A DNA stretch of 64,000 bases from an uncultured Prevotellaceae bacterium (lineage in GTDB: Bacteria; Bacteroidota; Bacteroidia; Bacteroidales; Bacteroidaceae): positions 1 through 64,000 of the forward strand of contig CAMJZV010000008.1 in assembly GCA_946410305.1 (NCBI GenBank), in the 5' to 3' direction. Shown here in pieces: positions 57,303-64,000 of the stretch. The position numbers were made by a program, and so were the translations under genes. The notes beneath the pieces were generated by a model. The model was not told where the DNA came from. It did no database searches and saw only the letters and a list, made by a program, of their open reading frames with translations. Each line of letters opens with the position of its first letter. The stretch's first letter is position 1.

Positions 57303-58631
57303 ATGAAAAAGTGTTTAGTATGCTGCGGTCTTGCCACAGCCCTCATCACTCTTCCTGCTTCTGCTCAATCGAAGCAATGGACGCTTCGGCAGTGTGCTGA
57401 CTATGCTATTGAGCATAACATCAGCATCAAGCAGAGGGACAACCAGTGTAAGCAGCGCGACATCCAGTTGTCGACAGCCAAGAACTCGCGACTGCCAGAC
57501 CTCAGCGCCTCAGCCTCTGAGAGCTTCTCCTTCGGACGTGGTCTGACACTTGACAATACCTATACCAACCGCTCGACTAGCTCCACCAGCTTCAGCCTTG
57601 GTACGACGGTTCCTCTCTTTACTGGTTTCAAGATTCCCAACCAGATCAAGTTGAACCAGCTGAACCTTGAGGCTGCCACGCAGGACCTGGAGAAGGCCAA
57701 GAACGATATTCGTATGCAGGTGGCAAAAGCTTATGTGCAGATTCTCTACGATACGGAGATTGCCGATGTGGCTCATCGTCAGATTGCCATCGACTCTGCT
57801 CAGGTGGTACGTTTGGAAGCCTTTATGAAGAATGGTAAAGCCAGCCCTGCTGAGGTCTCTCAACAGCAGTCCACGCTGGCACAGTCCCGTCTGACTGCCA
57901 CACAGGCTGACAACAATCTCCAACTGGACATCCTCGCTCTTACCCAGCTGTTGGAGTTGTCTTCACCAGAAGGTTTCTCTATTGTACGCCCCTCCCTCAC
58001 CACTTATGGTGCTTCTCTGACGGGTGTCTCGCCTGACGCCATCTATCAGGAGGCGTTAATCATGAAGCCAGAGGTACAGGCTGAACAGCTCCGTCTGACG
58101 GCTTCTGAGCGTAATATCAATATTGCGAAGTCCGCCCTCTATCCCACGCTGAATCTCAGTGCAGGTCTGCAGTCGAACTACTACAAGACCAATGGTATGC
58201 AGGCAGACCCCTTTGCCACCCAGATGAAGAACAACTTCAGCCAGTATATCGGATTCAACCTGAATGTGCCTATCTTTACCCGTTTCCAGACGCGCAACAG
58301 CATCCGCTCGGCACGTATCGATCGTGACAACCAGCAGCTGCAGTTGGAGAACGTGAAGAAGGCGCTCTACAAGGAGATCCAGCAGGTGTACTACAATGCC
58401 GTTGCTGCCGACTCGAAATACCACAGCAGTGAGGCTGCTGCCCAGTCTAGCAAGGACGCCTTTACGCTGGTGCAGGCCAAATACGAGAATGGCAAGGCCA
58501 CCATCACTGAGTTCAATGAGTCGAAGAACAACTACCTGAAAGCAGAGAGCAACCTGGTACAGGCACGCTACGAAAACCTCTACCAACAAGCACTGCTCGA
58601 TTTCTATCGGGGTAGGGAGTTGAACTTCTAA
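57303..58631 (+). CDS. TolC-family outer membrane efflux channel
   Basis: 442 residues. Signal peptide 'MKKCLVCCGLATALITLPASAQ'-like with cleavage after 'ASA'. Two OEP repeats are visible, each with long coiled helices; 'WTLRQCADYAIEHNISIKQR' is the typical first block and 'YENGKATITEFNESKNNYL' the matching block of the second repeat. It is the last gene of the efflux operon, 6 bases after the adaptor, followed by a strong terminator. Confidence 0.94.
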   Translation: MKKCLVCCGLATALITLPASAQSKQWTLRQCADYAIEHNISIKQRDNQCKQRDIQLSTAKNSRLPDLSASASESFSFGRGLTLDNTYTNRSTSSTSFSLGTTVPLFTGFKIPNQIKLNQLNLEAATQDLEKAKNDIRMQVAKAYVQILYDTEIADVAHRQIAIDSAQVVRLEAFMKNGKASPAEVSQQQSTLAQSRLTATQADNNLQLDILALTQLLELSSPEGFSIVRPSLTTYGASLTGVSPDAIYQEALIMKPEVQAEQLRLTASERNINIAKSALYPTLNLSAGLQSNYYKTNGMQADPFATQMKNNFSQYIGFNLNVPIFTRFQTRNSIRSARIDRDNQQLQLENVKKALYKEIQQVYYNAVAADSKYHSSEAAAQSSKDAFTLVQAKYENGKATITEFNESKNNYLKAESNLVQARYENLYQQALLDFYRGRELNF

Positions 58632-58638
58632 AAGGAGA

Positions 58639-58675
58639 AAGAGTCCGCTAAACATTTGGCGGACTCTTCTTTTTG
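58639..58675. terminator. Bidirectional terminator between the efflux operon and the galactanase gene
   Basis: AAGAGTCCGC (58639-58648) pairs perfectly with GCGGACTCTT (58659-58668), followed by TTTTT on the + strand; it lies between convergent genes and can serve both. Confidence 0.85.
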
Positions 58676-58677
58676 CT

Positions 58678-59850
58678 TTATTTGAAGTTTTTCAGTTCAT
58701 AAAAGGCAGCATAGGGCTTACCCGTGTTGTGGTCGTAGAGGGCAGCATTCCACCAACTGTTGGTGACGTTCTTGTTGCCGTTATCCTCTGGCCACCACCA
58801 GAAGAGACCCTTCACGCAGCTGTGGCTGTTTAGCTTGGTCACCAGGTCGGCGGTAAATTTCCGCTGGCCTTCCTCTGTATAAGGATAGGTAGCCGTATAA
58901 TCATAAGTAGTGCCTCCTAATGCCCATGCATAGCTGTAGCCCGTCTCGACCACCATGATGTCCTTGCCATAGTTTTTGTTCTCTAAGCTGGTCAGTGCAG
59001 TTTCTAATGTTGCCAAATTGCCATGATAGGCGGGATAGTAGCTCAGACCGATGATGTCGTAGTCGAGTGATGCATTCTTCATACGGTCGAAGAAGTCGGT
59101 CAGCACGTTGGCCTTTGGCGTACGCTCACTGTGGATGATAATCTTTGCATCAGGGCATTCCTCACGACAGGCCTGACCAGCCTTCTTCAGTAGGTTGATG
59201 AAACGTGTCCAGTTGGCAGCAGGTGAATTGGTATAGCAGCGGTTCTCATTCGTACCTTCTGTGCCCCACAGCATACCATAGCTAATCTCGTTGCCCGTCT
59301 GGATGAAGTCGGGAGTGGCACCGGCAGCTTTCAACTGACTGAGACAGTCCTTGGTGTATTCGTAAATCTTGTCGCACAGCTGTTCGTTGTTGAGGTTCTT
59401 CCATGCATCGGGCGTCCACTGTTTGGCTGGGTCTGCCCAGGTGTCGCTATAGTGGAAGTCGAGCATAAAGGCCATGCCAGCATCCTTGATGCGCTTGCCT
59501 AATGCCTTTACGTAGTCCAGGTCCTGACAGACGCCTTTGTCACTGTCTCTTGATGGGTCTACAAACAGACGGACGCGCATGGCGTTCATCCCTTGTTCCT
59601 TAAAGAATGTCAGGGGCTGTACTGTTTTGCCGTCTTTGTCTTTGTATACCACGCCCGCCTCCTCGTATTTAGTCAGCATGGAGATGTCGCCACCTACGTA
59701 GCGACCCATTTCTGCAGGCTCAGGATCAGGATCGGGATCTGGGTCGGGAGTCGGTTGAGTCGACGTCGTGGGCTCATCATCGCTTCCACCGCAGGCGGTG
59801 GTCATAGTTGTTGCTGTGATGAGCATCAGCATTAGTAGTAGTTTTTTCAT
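58678..59850 (-). CDS. GH53 endo-beta-1,4-galactanase lipoprotein
   Basis: 390 residues. Lipobox 'TMTTAC' followed by 'GGSDDE', then a DP-repeat linker ('PTPDPDPDPDPEP', about 37-49), which suggests surface display. The GH53 barrel carries 'FKEQGMNAMRVRLFVDP', 'FMLDFHYSDTWADPAKQW', the acid/base Glu in 'FIQTGNEISYGMLWG' and the nucleophile Glu in 'DIMVVETGYSYAW'. The family cuts beta-1,4-galactan side chains of pectin (arabinogalactan type I). No SusC/SusD pair is adjacent, so this is an isolated glycanase. Confidence 0.94.
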   Translation of the reverse strand: MKKLLLMLMLITATTMTTACGGSDDEPTTSTQPTPDPDPDPDPEPAEMGRYVGGDISMLTKYEEAGVVYKDKDGKTVQPLTFFKEQGMNAMRVRLFVDPSRDSDKGVCQDLDYVKALGKRIKDAGMAFMLDFHYSDTWADPAKQWTPDAWKNLNNEQLCDKIYEYTKDCLSQLKAAGATPDFIQTGNEISYGMLWGTEGTNENRCYTNSPAANWTRFINLLKKAGQACREECPDAKIIIHSERTPKANVLTDFFDRMKNASLDYDIIGLSYYPAYHGNLATLETALTSLENKNYGKDIMVVETGYSYAWALGGTTYDYTATYPYTEEGQRKFTADLVTKLNSHSCVKGLFWWWPEDNGNKNVTNSWWNAALYDHNTGKPYAAFYELKNFK

Positions 59851-59876
59851 TGTTTAATAGTTTTGTTATGTAGTTG

Positions 59877-60071
59877 TTACTTATGTCTGTTTGCCCGTTG
59901 CTCACGGTATTTGGCCTTCTGCTTGGCAGAGCCGCTACCGTGAGCACCAGTGATGTACTTCTTTTTCTTGGCCTTGGTCTTTACCTTGTCGTCCTCTTTA
60001 CGGGGACCACCGCCACGACCGAAGTTAATGCCATTCTCCAGAATCTCCTGGAAATCACTCTCCTTACTCAT
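59877..60071 (-). CDS. Small basic protein, unknown function
   Basis: 64 residues: an acidic start 'MSKESDFQEILENGINFG', a short GRGGGP step and then a Lys/Arg-rich part ('VKTKAKKKKYITGAHGSGSA', 'KQKAKYREQRANRHK'). No signal peptide or membrane segment. The basic low-complexity tail suggests nucleic-acid or ribosome contact. I do not recognise a named family. Confidence 0.62.
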   Translation of the reverse strand: MSKESDFQEILENGINFGRGGGPRKEDDKVKTKAKKKKYITGAHGSGSAKQKAKYREQRANRHK

Positions 60072-60219
60072 ATTCTAAAAATGTTGAGTGTGGAATGTTG
60101 AATGTTGAATGATTCTCGCTTCGCTGCGATGTTTGAGTGTTGAATGAAAAATTCCACATCGTTCATTGACAATCGCTGCAAGCGAACATTCTTCATTCCT
60201 CATTCCACATTCCTAATTC
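60072..60219. repeat. Intergenic filler repeat shared with 10.70-10.82 kb
   Basis: GGAATGTTGAATGTTGAATG, TTCTCGCTTCGCTGCGATGT, a GACAATCGCTGCAAGCGA hairpin and ATTCCTCATTCCACATTCCT occur in tandem. The segments are shared with the gap before the 2710-residue protein's 3' end, the middle one in opposite orientation. Confidence 0.75.
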
Positions 60220-61407
60220 TTAATGATGGAACAATCTTACGCCTGTAAATGCCATGGCGATGCCGTACTTGTCGCAGGTCATGATGACATGATCGTCGCG
60301 GACAGAGCCGCCAGCCTGTGCAATGAACTCTACGCCGCTCTTATGGGCACGCTCGATGTTGTCGCCGAAGGGGAAGAAGGCATCAGAGCCCAGCGCCACT
60401 TTGGTGTTCTTAGCTATCCACTCCTTTTTCTCAGCCATGGTTAGTACCTCAGGCTGCTCGGTGAAGAACTGCTGCCAAGCACCGTCGCGCAGCACGTCGT
60501 CGTGCTCGTCCTCAGAGATGTAGACATCGATGGTGTTGTCGCGGTCAGCACGGCGGATGCCCTCCTTGAAGGGCAGGTTCATTACTTTCGGGTGCTGGCG
60601 CAGCCACCAGATGTCGGCCTTGTTACCAGCCAGACGGGTACAGTGGATGCGGCTCTGCTGACCAGCACCGATACCGATGGCCTGACCGTCCTTCACGTAG
60701 CATACAGAGTTGGACTGTGTGTACTTCAGCGTGATGAGGGCGATGATCAGGTCGCGCTTAGCATCAGCTGTGAAGGTCTTGTTCTGGGTGGGGATATTCT
60801 CGAAGAGGGCGGGGTCATCGAGCTTGATTTCGTTGCGGCCCTGTTCGAAGGTTACGCCAAAGCACTGCTTGGTCTCGATGGGAGCGGGCTTGTATGCAGG
60901 GTCAATCTTAATAACATTGTAAGTGCCCTTACGCTTGTCCTTCAGTATCTCGATTGCTTCAGCGGTGTAGTCGGGGGCAATGACACCGTCGCTCACCTCG
61001 CGCTTCAAGAGTAGGGCAGTGGTGGCGTCGCAAGTGTCGCTGAGTGCTACGAAGTCGCCATAGCTCGACATGCGGTCTGCACCACGGGCACGAGCATAGG
61101 CGCAGGCTATCTGGCTGTCGTCCAAACCTTTGATGTCGTCCACAAAGTATATCTTCTTCAGCGTGTCGCTCAGGGGCAGACCAACAGCAGCACCAGCAGG
61201 GCTGACGTGCTTGAACGATGCTGCAGCAGGCAGACCGGTGGCGGCTTTCAGCTCCTTCACCAACTGCCAGGCGTTCAGGGCGTCGAGGAAGTTGATGTAG
61301 CCAGGGCGGCCGTTGATGACTTCGATGGGTAACTCGCCTTCCTGCATGAAGATGCGCGAAGGCTTTTGGTTGGGATTGCAACCGTACTTCAGGGCTAATT
61401 CTTTCAT
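60220..61407 (-). CDS. Stand-alone AICAR formyltransferase (PurH C-terminal-type)
   Basis: 395 residues. It lacks the N-terminal IMP cyclohydrolase domain of bifunctional PurH and begins directly with the formyltransferase part: 'LALKYGCNPNQKPSRIF', 'GRPGYINFLDALNAWQLVKE', and the active-site 'ASFKHVSPAGAAVGLPL' (Lys-His) near residue 66. The later 'RDDHVIMTCDKYGIAMAFTG' is the usual ending. The family transfers formyl from 10-formyl-tetrahydrofolate to AICAR in purine synthesis. Bacteroidales often carry this monofunctional type in addition to full PurH. Confidence 0.88.
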   Translation of the reverse strand: MKELALKYGCNPNQKPSRIFMQEGELPIEVINGRPGYINFLDALNAWQLVKELKAATGLPAAASFKHVSPAGAAVGLPLSDTLKKIYFVDDIKGLDDSQIACAYARARGADRMSSYGDFVALSDTCDATTALLLKREVSDGVIAPDYTAEAIEILKDKRKGTYNVIKIDPAYKPAPIETKQCFGVTFEQGRNEIKLDDPALFENIPTQNKTFTADAKRDLIIALITLKYTQSNSVCYVKDGQAIGIGAGQQSRIHCTRLAGNKADIWWLRQHPKVMNLPFKEGIRRADRDNTIDVYISEDEHDDVLRDGAWQQFFTEQPEVLTMAEKKEWIAKNTKVALGSDAFFPFGDNIERAHKSGVEFIAQAGGSVRDDHVIMTCDKYGIAMAFTGVRLFHH

Positions 61408-61436
61408 TTTTACTACATTCTTTTAGAATCTGGTTG

Positions 61437-61464
61437 CAAAATTACAAAAAAAAATGTAATTTTG
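61437..61464. promoter_or_regulatory. Divergent -7 boxes forming a perfect inverted repeat
   Basis: GCAAAATTAC and GTAATTTTGC are perfect 10-bp arms around a run of A. The left arm is a -7 box (TAATTTTG on the minus strand, 61444 to 61437) for the formyltransferase gene; the right arm (61457-61464) is one for the 74-residue gene, whose ATG follows only 9 bases later. Confidence 0.62.
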
Positions 61465-61472
61465 CACGCAAT

Positions 61473-61697
61473 ATGGAAAAAAAGAGACATGCACTCCGCC
61501 AATTGTTGGCTGCGGTAGAGAAAGAACTATTGAAGAAACCCAACCGTAAGACCCTTGACCGCCTCTCTCTCTTGGCGGGCTTCCAAGATTGGGACTCGTT
61601 CCAGGAGGCCTTGCATGGGGAAGCAGACGGTAAGGCTAACTATTCATTAGAAGAAAAACAAAAAGGAGTGACTCCAGAAATAAGCAAAAAGAAGTGA
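61473..61697 (+). CDS. Small conserved-looking protein, unknown function
   Basis: 74 residues from the ATG at 61473 (the frame opens at 61434 upstream of the promoter). It reads 'MEKKRHALRQLLAAVEKELL' then 'LSLLAGFQDWDSFQEALHGE', which looks like two helices of a small cytoplasmic protein with a 'AGFQDWDSFQ' block that recalls short segments found at the ends of DNA- or membrane-associated proteins. Its own -7 box and a terminator overlapping the stop codon argue that it is a real gene. Family not recognised. Confidence 0.62.
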   Translation: MEKKRHALRQLLAAVEKELLKKPNRKTLDRLSLLAGFQDWDSFQEALHGEADGKANYSLEEKQKGVTPEISKKK

Positions 61698-61721
61698 CTC
61701 ACTGGTGGGTCACTTCTTTTT
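61686..61721. terminator. Bidirectional terminator overlapping a stop codon
   Basis: AAAAAGAAGTGAC (61686-61698) pairs with GTCACTTCTTTTT (61709-61721). The stop codon of the 74-residue gene lies in the left arm. It can also end the convergent rplS transcript. Confidence 0.85.
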
Positions 61722-61742
61722 ATGCTGTGTAAGGGGTTGCAA

Positions 61743-62111
61743 TTACTCTGCAACAGCACGAGCACCGCTACGCTTCTCCTTGATACGAGCAGCCTTACCG
61801 GTGAGGTTGCGCAGGTAGTACAGCTTAGCGCGACGAACCTTACCAACCTTGTTGACCTCGATGCTCTCGATGTTGGGTGACTCCAGAGGGAAGATACGCT
61901 CTACACCAACGGTACCTGACATCTTGCGAACAGTGAAACGCTTCTTCTCCTGGTGACCGCTAATCTTAATAACGACACCACGGAAGAGCTGGATACGCTC
62001 CTTAGAACCCTCGATAATTTTGTAAGCGACAGTGATAGTATCACCAGCCTTGAAACTGGGATGCTGCTTGCCGGTTGCAAATGCTTCTTCAGCAACTTTA
62101 ATTAAATCCAT
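61743..62111 (-). CDS. rplS: 50S ribosomal protein L19
   Basis: 122 residues from the ATG at 62111; the frame opens at 62159 but L19 homology starts at '[20 protein letters not shown]'. The family core '[20 protein letters not shown]' and '[10 protein letters not shown]' is followed by '[19 protein letters not shown]' and the final '[20 protein letters not shown]'. L19 sits at the 30S-50S interface. It is a single gene here with a -7 box at 62232-62239. Confidence 0.97.
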   Translation of the reverse strand: MDLIKVAEEAFATGKQHPSFKAGDTITVAYKIIEGSKERIQLFRGVVIKISGHQEKKRFTVRKMSGTVGVERIFPLESPNIESIEVNKVGKVRRAKLYYLRNLTGKAARIKEKRSGARAVAE

Positions 62112-62231
62112 TGTTACTTTAAATTTATAAATGTTGTTGTTATCGTTCCAACGCAACATAACAGGTCTCTCGTAATGCCTTGATACTCATGGTTCAATGG
62201 CTCCTGCCAGCGATTACGCGGAAAGCGGCTG

Positions 62232-62239
62232 CAAAGTTA
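62232..62239 (-). promoter_or_regulatory. -7 box of rplS
   Basis: TAACTTTG on the minus strand, 121 bases upstream of the rplS ATG. The long leader could carry autoregulatory structure, but I see no clear motif. Confidence 0.6.
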
Positions 62240-62249
62240 CATATTTTAA

Positions 62250-62280
62250 TGCATAATTCGTAATGCTTAATGCTTAATTT
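62250..62280. repeat. GCATTA-type filler repeat upstream of rplS
   Basis: AATGCATAATTCGTAATGC and TTAATGCTTAATTT are reverse-oriented units of the GCATTAAGAATTAAGCATT filler seen elsewhere in the window. Confidence 0.6.
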
Positions 62281-62326
62281 ATTCATTGTTTAACATCTTT
62301 TATAAAATAAACACATTCTTAACGTG

Positions 62327-62356
62327 TTGATATGTTGGATTTTCTTCGTATATTTG
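62327..62356 (+). promoter_or_regulatory. Promoter of the 5'-nucleotidase pair
   Basis: TTG (62327-62329) and TATATTTG (62349-62356) with 19-base spacing, 13 bases before the first ATG at 62370. Confidence 0.65.
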
Positions 62357-62369
62357 CAACATCAATTCT

Positions 62370-63143
62370 ATGACTATGAAAACAAAAACAACAATTCCTG
62401 TATTGCTGCTATCAGCATTGCTGCTGGGCAGCGCCTGTCAGTCGCACTATGAGGTGGCTTCTATTCAGCGAAGCCGTATCCTGATAGACAGTCGCTATGA
62501 CAGCCAGCCAGACCAGAAGGCTGCAGAGTTCCTGAAACCCTATAAACACGTGGTAGACAGTGTGATGGGTCCTGTGGTAGGTCGTTCTGCTAAGTACATG
62601 ACAGCCCAGCGCCCTGAGGGCACACTGAGCAACCTGTTGTCAGATGTTCTGGTATGGGCTGCCAAGGACTATAACGAGAACCCCGACTTCGGTATGTATA
62701 ACATGGGTGGTGTCCGTGCTGACCTACCCAAGGGTGACGTAACCTATGGTGATGTGCTCGACATCGCACCGTTTGAGAACAAGATAGCCTTTGGCACCCT
62801 GACAGGTGCCGAGGTCTTGGAGCTCTTCGGACAGATGGCGTCGGTAGGTGGTGAGGGCGTTAGCAGCTCCGTTCGTATGGTGATTACCAAGGATGGCCGT
62901 CTGGAGAGTGCCACCATTAATGGTGAGCCTGTTGATCCTGCCAAGAACTATCGACTAACCACTATCGACTATCTGTTGGGTGGCACTGATAAGTTGGAGG
63001 CGCTGAAGAAGTGTCGTGACATCAATGCTCCCAAGGATGTAAGCAACAACTCCCGCTTTGTCATCATGAACTACTTCCGCTATATGCAGAAGCAGGGCAA
63101 AGAGGTCGATGCCCAAATCGAGGGTCGTGTAGTCGTAAAATAA
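62370..63143 (+). CDS. Lipoprotein with 5'-nucleotidase C-terminal domain
   Basis: 257 residues. Lipobox 'LLLGSAC' followed by 'QSHYEV'. The remainder is only the substrate-recognition domain of the UshA/5'-nucleotidase family: 'EGTLSNLLSDVLVWAAKD', 'FGMYNMGGVRADLPKGDVTY', and 'VLDIAPFENKIAFGTLTGAE', the usual nucleoside-binding blocks. The catalytic metallophosphatase domain is encoded separately in the next gene. ATGs lie at 62370 and 62376; either gives a good signal peptide. Confidence 0.9.
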   Translation: MTMKTKTTIPVLLLSALLLGSACQSHYEVASIQRSRILIDSRYDSQPDQKAAEFLKPYKHVVDSVMGPVVGRSAKYMTAQRPEGTLSNLLSDVLVWAAKDYNENPDFGMYNMGGVRADLPKGDVTYGDVLDIAPFENKIAFGTLTGAEVLELFGQMASVGGEGVSSSVRMVITKDGRLESATINGEPVDPAKNYRLTTIDYLLGGTDKLEALKKCRDINAPKDVSNNSRFVIMNYFRYMQKQGKEVDAQIEGRVVVK

Positions 63144-63144
63144 A

Positions 63145-63178
63145 ATTATGCATTAAGCATTAAGAATTAAGCATTATG
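63145..63178. repeat. GCATTA filler repeat between the two nucleotidase genes
   Basis: TTATGCATTAAGCATTAAG and AATTAAGCATTATG span the gap; the last ATG of the repeat is the start codon of the downstream gene. Confidence 0.6.
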
Positions 63179-64000
63179 AAAAAGTACCTATTTATTATAT
63201 TAATGGCACTGGTATCGCTCGGCGGTCAGGCCAAGAAACCCAAGCAGTTGGTGATTCTGCATACCAATGATACCCATTCGGCTATCTTCCCTATCAATCC
63301 ACAGCTGCCCGATACCATGAAGGCGGGGCGTGGCGGTTTCCTGCGTCGCCTCGTGATGCTGAAAGAAGAACGTCAGAAGCATCCTGACCTGCTATACTTC
63401 GACAGTGGTGACTTCTTCCAAGGCTCTGCCTACTTCACCATGTTCAAGGGTGAGGTGGAGGTTGGACTGATGAACCAGATGGGCATAGATGCCTCGACCA
63501 TTGGTAACCACGAGTTTGACTTCGGTCTGGAGAATATGGCTGAGCAGTTCCGCAAGGCAACGTTCCCTATTCTCTGTGCTAACTACGACTTCACGGGAAC
63601 ACCTGTGGAGGGACTTACCAAGCCCTGGATTGTTATCAAACGTAACGGTGTGAAGATTGGTGTCTTTGCCGTATGTCCCAAAATGAAGGGATTGGTCAGC
63701 GACAAGAACTGTGTGGGTGTGAAATACCTCGATCCTGCCAAGGTGGCACTGGAAACAGCTACCATGCTCAAGGAACAGAAGAAGTGCGATATGGTGATTT
63801 GTATCTCACACTTGGGATGGAATAGTAATCGCGGTGAGGACGACCAGTACATGATTCAGAACTCACGCAATATCGACCTCGTGTTAGGTGGTCATACCCA
63901 TACGTACATGCCCCAGTTGGAGCACTGGAACAATATGGATGGCAAGCCCGTCTCTGTCGACCAGAACGGCAAGTCCGCCTGCTTTGTTGGCAAGATGGTC
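63176..64000 (+). CDS. 5'-nucleotidase metallophosphatase domain protein, truncated by the window edge
   Basis: 275 residues are visible and the frame is open at the window end. A signal peptide (about residues 1-18) precedes 'LVILHTNDTHSAIFPINP', the metal-binding start of the UshA-type calcineurin-like fold. 'LYFDSGDFFQGS', 'STIGNHEFDFGLENM' and 'IDLVLGGHTHTYM' supply the remaining metal and catalytic His/Asp residues. Together with the preceding gene it forms a split 5'-nucleotidase or UDP-sugar hydrolase of the periplasm or surface. Confidence 0.9.
   Translation, partial: MKKYLFIILMALVSLGGQAKKPKQLVILHTNDTHSAIFPINPQLPDTMKAGRGGFLRRLVMLKEERQKHPDLLYFDSGDFFQGSAYFTMFKGEVEVGLMNQMGIDASTIGNHEFDFGLENMAEQFRKATFPILCANYDFTGTPVEGLTKPWIVIKRNGVKIGVFAVCPKMKGLVSDKNCVGVKYLDPAKVALETATMLKEQKKCDMVICISHLGWNSNRGEDDQYMIQNSRNIDLVLGGHTHTYMPQLEHWNNMDGKPVSVDQNGKSACFVGKMV

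Overview
The window is chromosomal DNA of a Bacteroidales bacterium, most likely Prevotella or a close relative. The evidence is promoters of the Bacteroidetes type (TAnnTTTG -7 box with an upstream TTG/TTTG), almost no Shine-Dalgarno sequences, many lipoproteins with acidic residues just after the lipid cysteine, C-terminal type IX secretion (T9SS) sorting tails, and AT-rich intergenic filler repeats typical of this group. No tRNA, rRNA or CRISPR array was seen.

Region 1 (0-9.5 kb, + strand) is a run of small redox and stress genes: nitroreductase, a 7-TM protein, a thiol-redox protein, a sugar O-acetyltransferase, a NifX-like protein, a NimA-like flavoprotein, a metallo-beta-lactamase (MBL) fold protein, a GNAT acetyltransferase, the mutagenic repair pair umuD-umuC, an AlkZ-type glycosylase-like protein, a LUD-domain protein and a second MBL protein. 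A broken gene tail and a strong hairpin close this region.

Region 2 (9.76-38.47 kb, - strand) is the centrepiece: a single apparent operon of twelve genes over about 28.6 kb, read from one clear promoter at 38.44-38.47 kb. It encodes six consecutive, strongly diverged MACPF (perforin-like) lipoproteins, then four exported proteins carrying GLUG repeats (598, 926, 1776 and 2710 residues as open frames; three end in T9SS-like tails, two carry Cys/His clusters), then a 65-residue peptide-like protein, and last a lipoprotein that reads like a RelA/SpoT nucleotide pyrophosphotransferase. I infer a multi-component surface or secreted toxin/adhesin system in which several MACPF subunits may form a mixed pore and the last gene may be an enzymatic effector. 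I do not know a described system with this composition.

Region 3 (38.5-43.4 kb) is an accessory junction. It holds a 492-bp non-coding element with long terminal inverted repeats and internal palindromic words, an IS110-family element with a probable bridge-RNA leader, a lipoprotein with a zeta-toxin-like P-loop kinase domain, a ParE/RelE-type toxin-antitoxin pair and a small membrane protein.

Region 4 (43.5-64 kb) is mostly core: the recG-ispD-DJ-1-pdxJ operon divergent from nadK, a TPR histidine kinase, a GntR-regulated ABC exporter with an operator-like dyad, a five-gene MacAB-TolC type efflux operon, a GH53 galactanase lipoprotein, a stand-alone AICAR formyltransferase, rplS, and a split 5'-nucleotidase pair that runs off the right edge.
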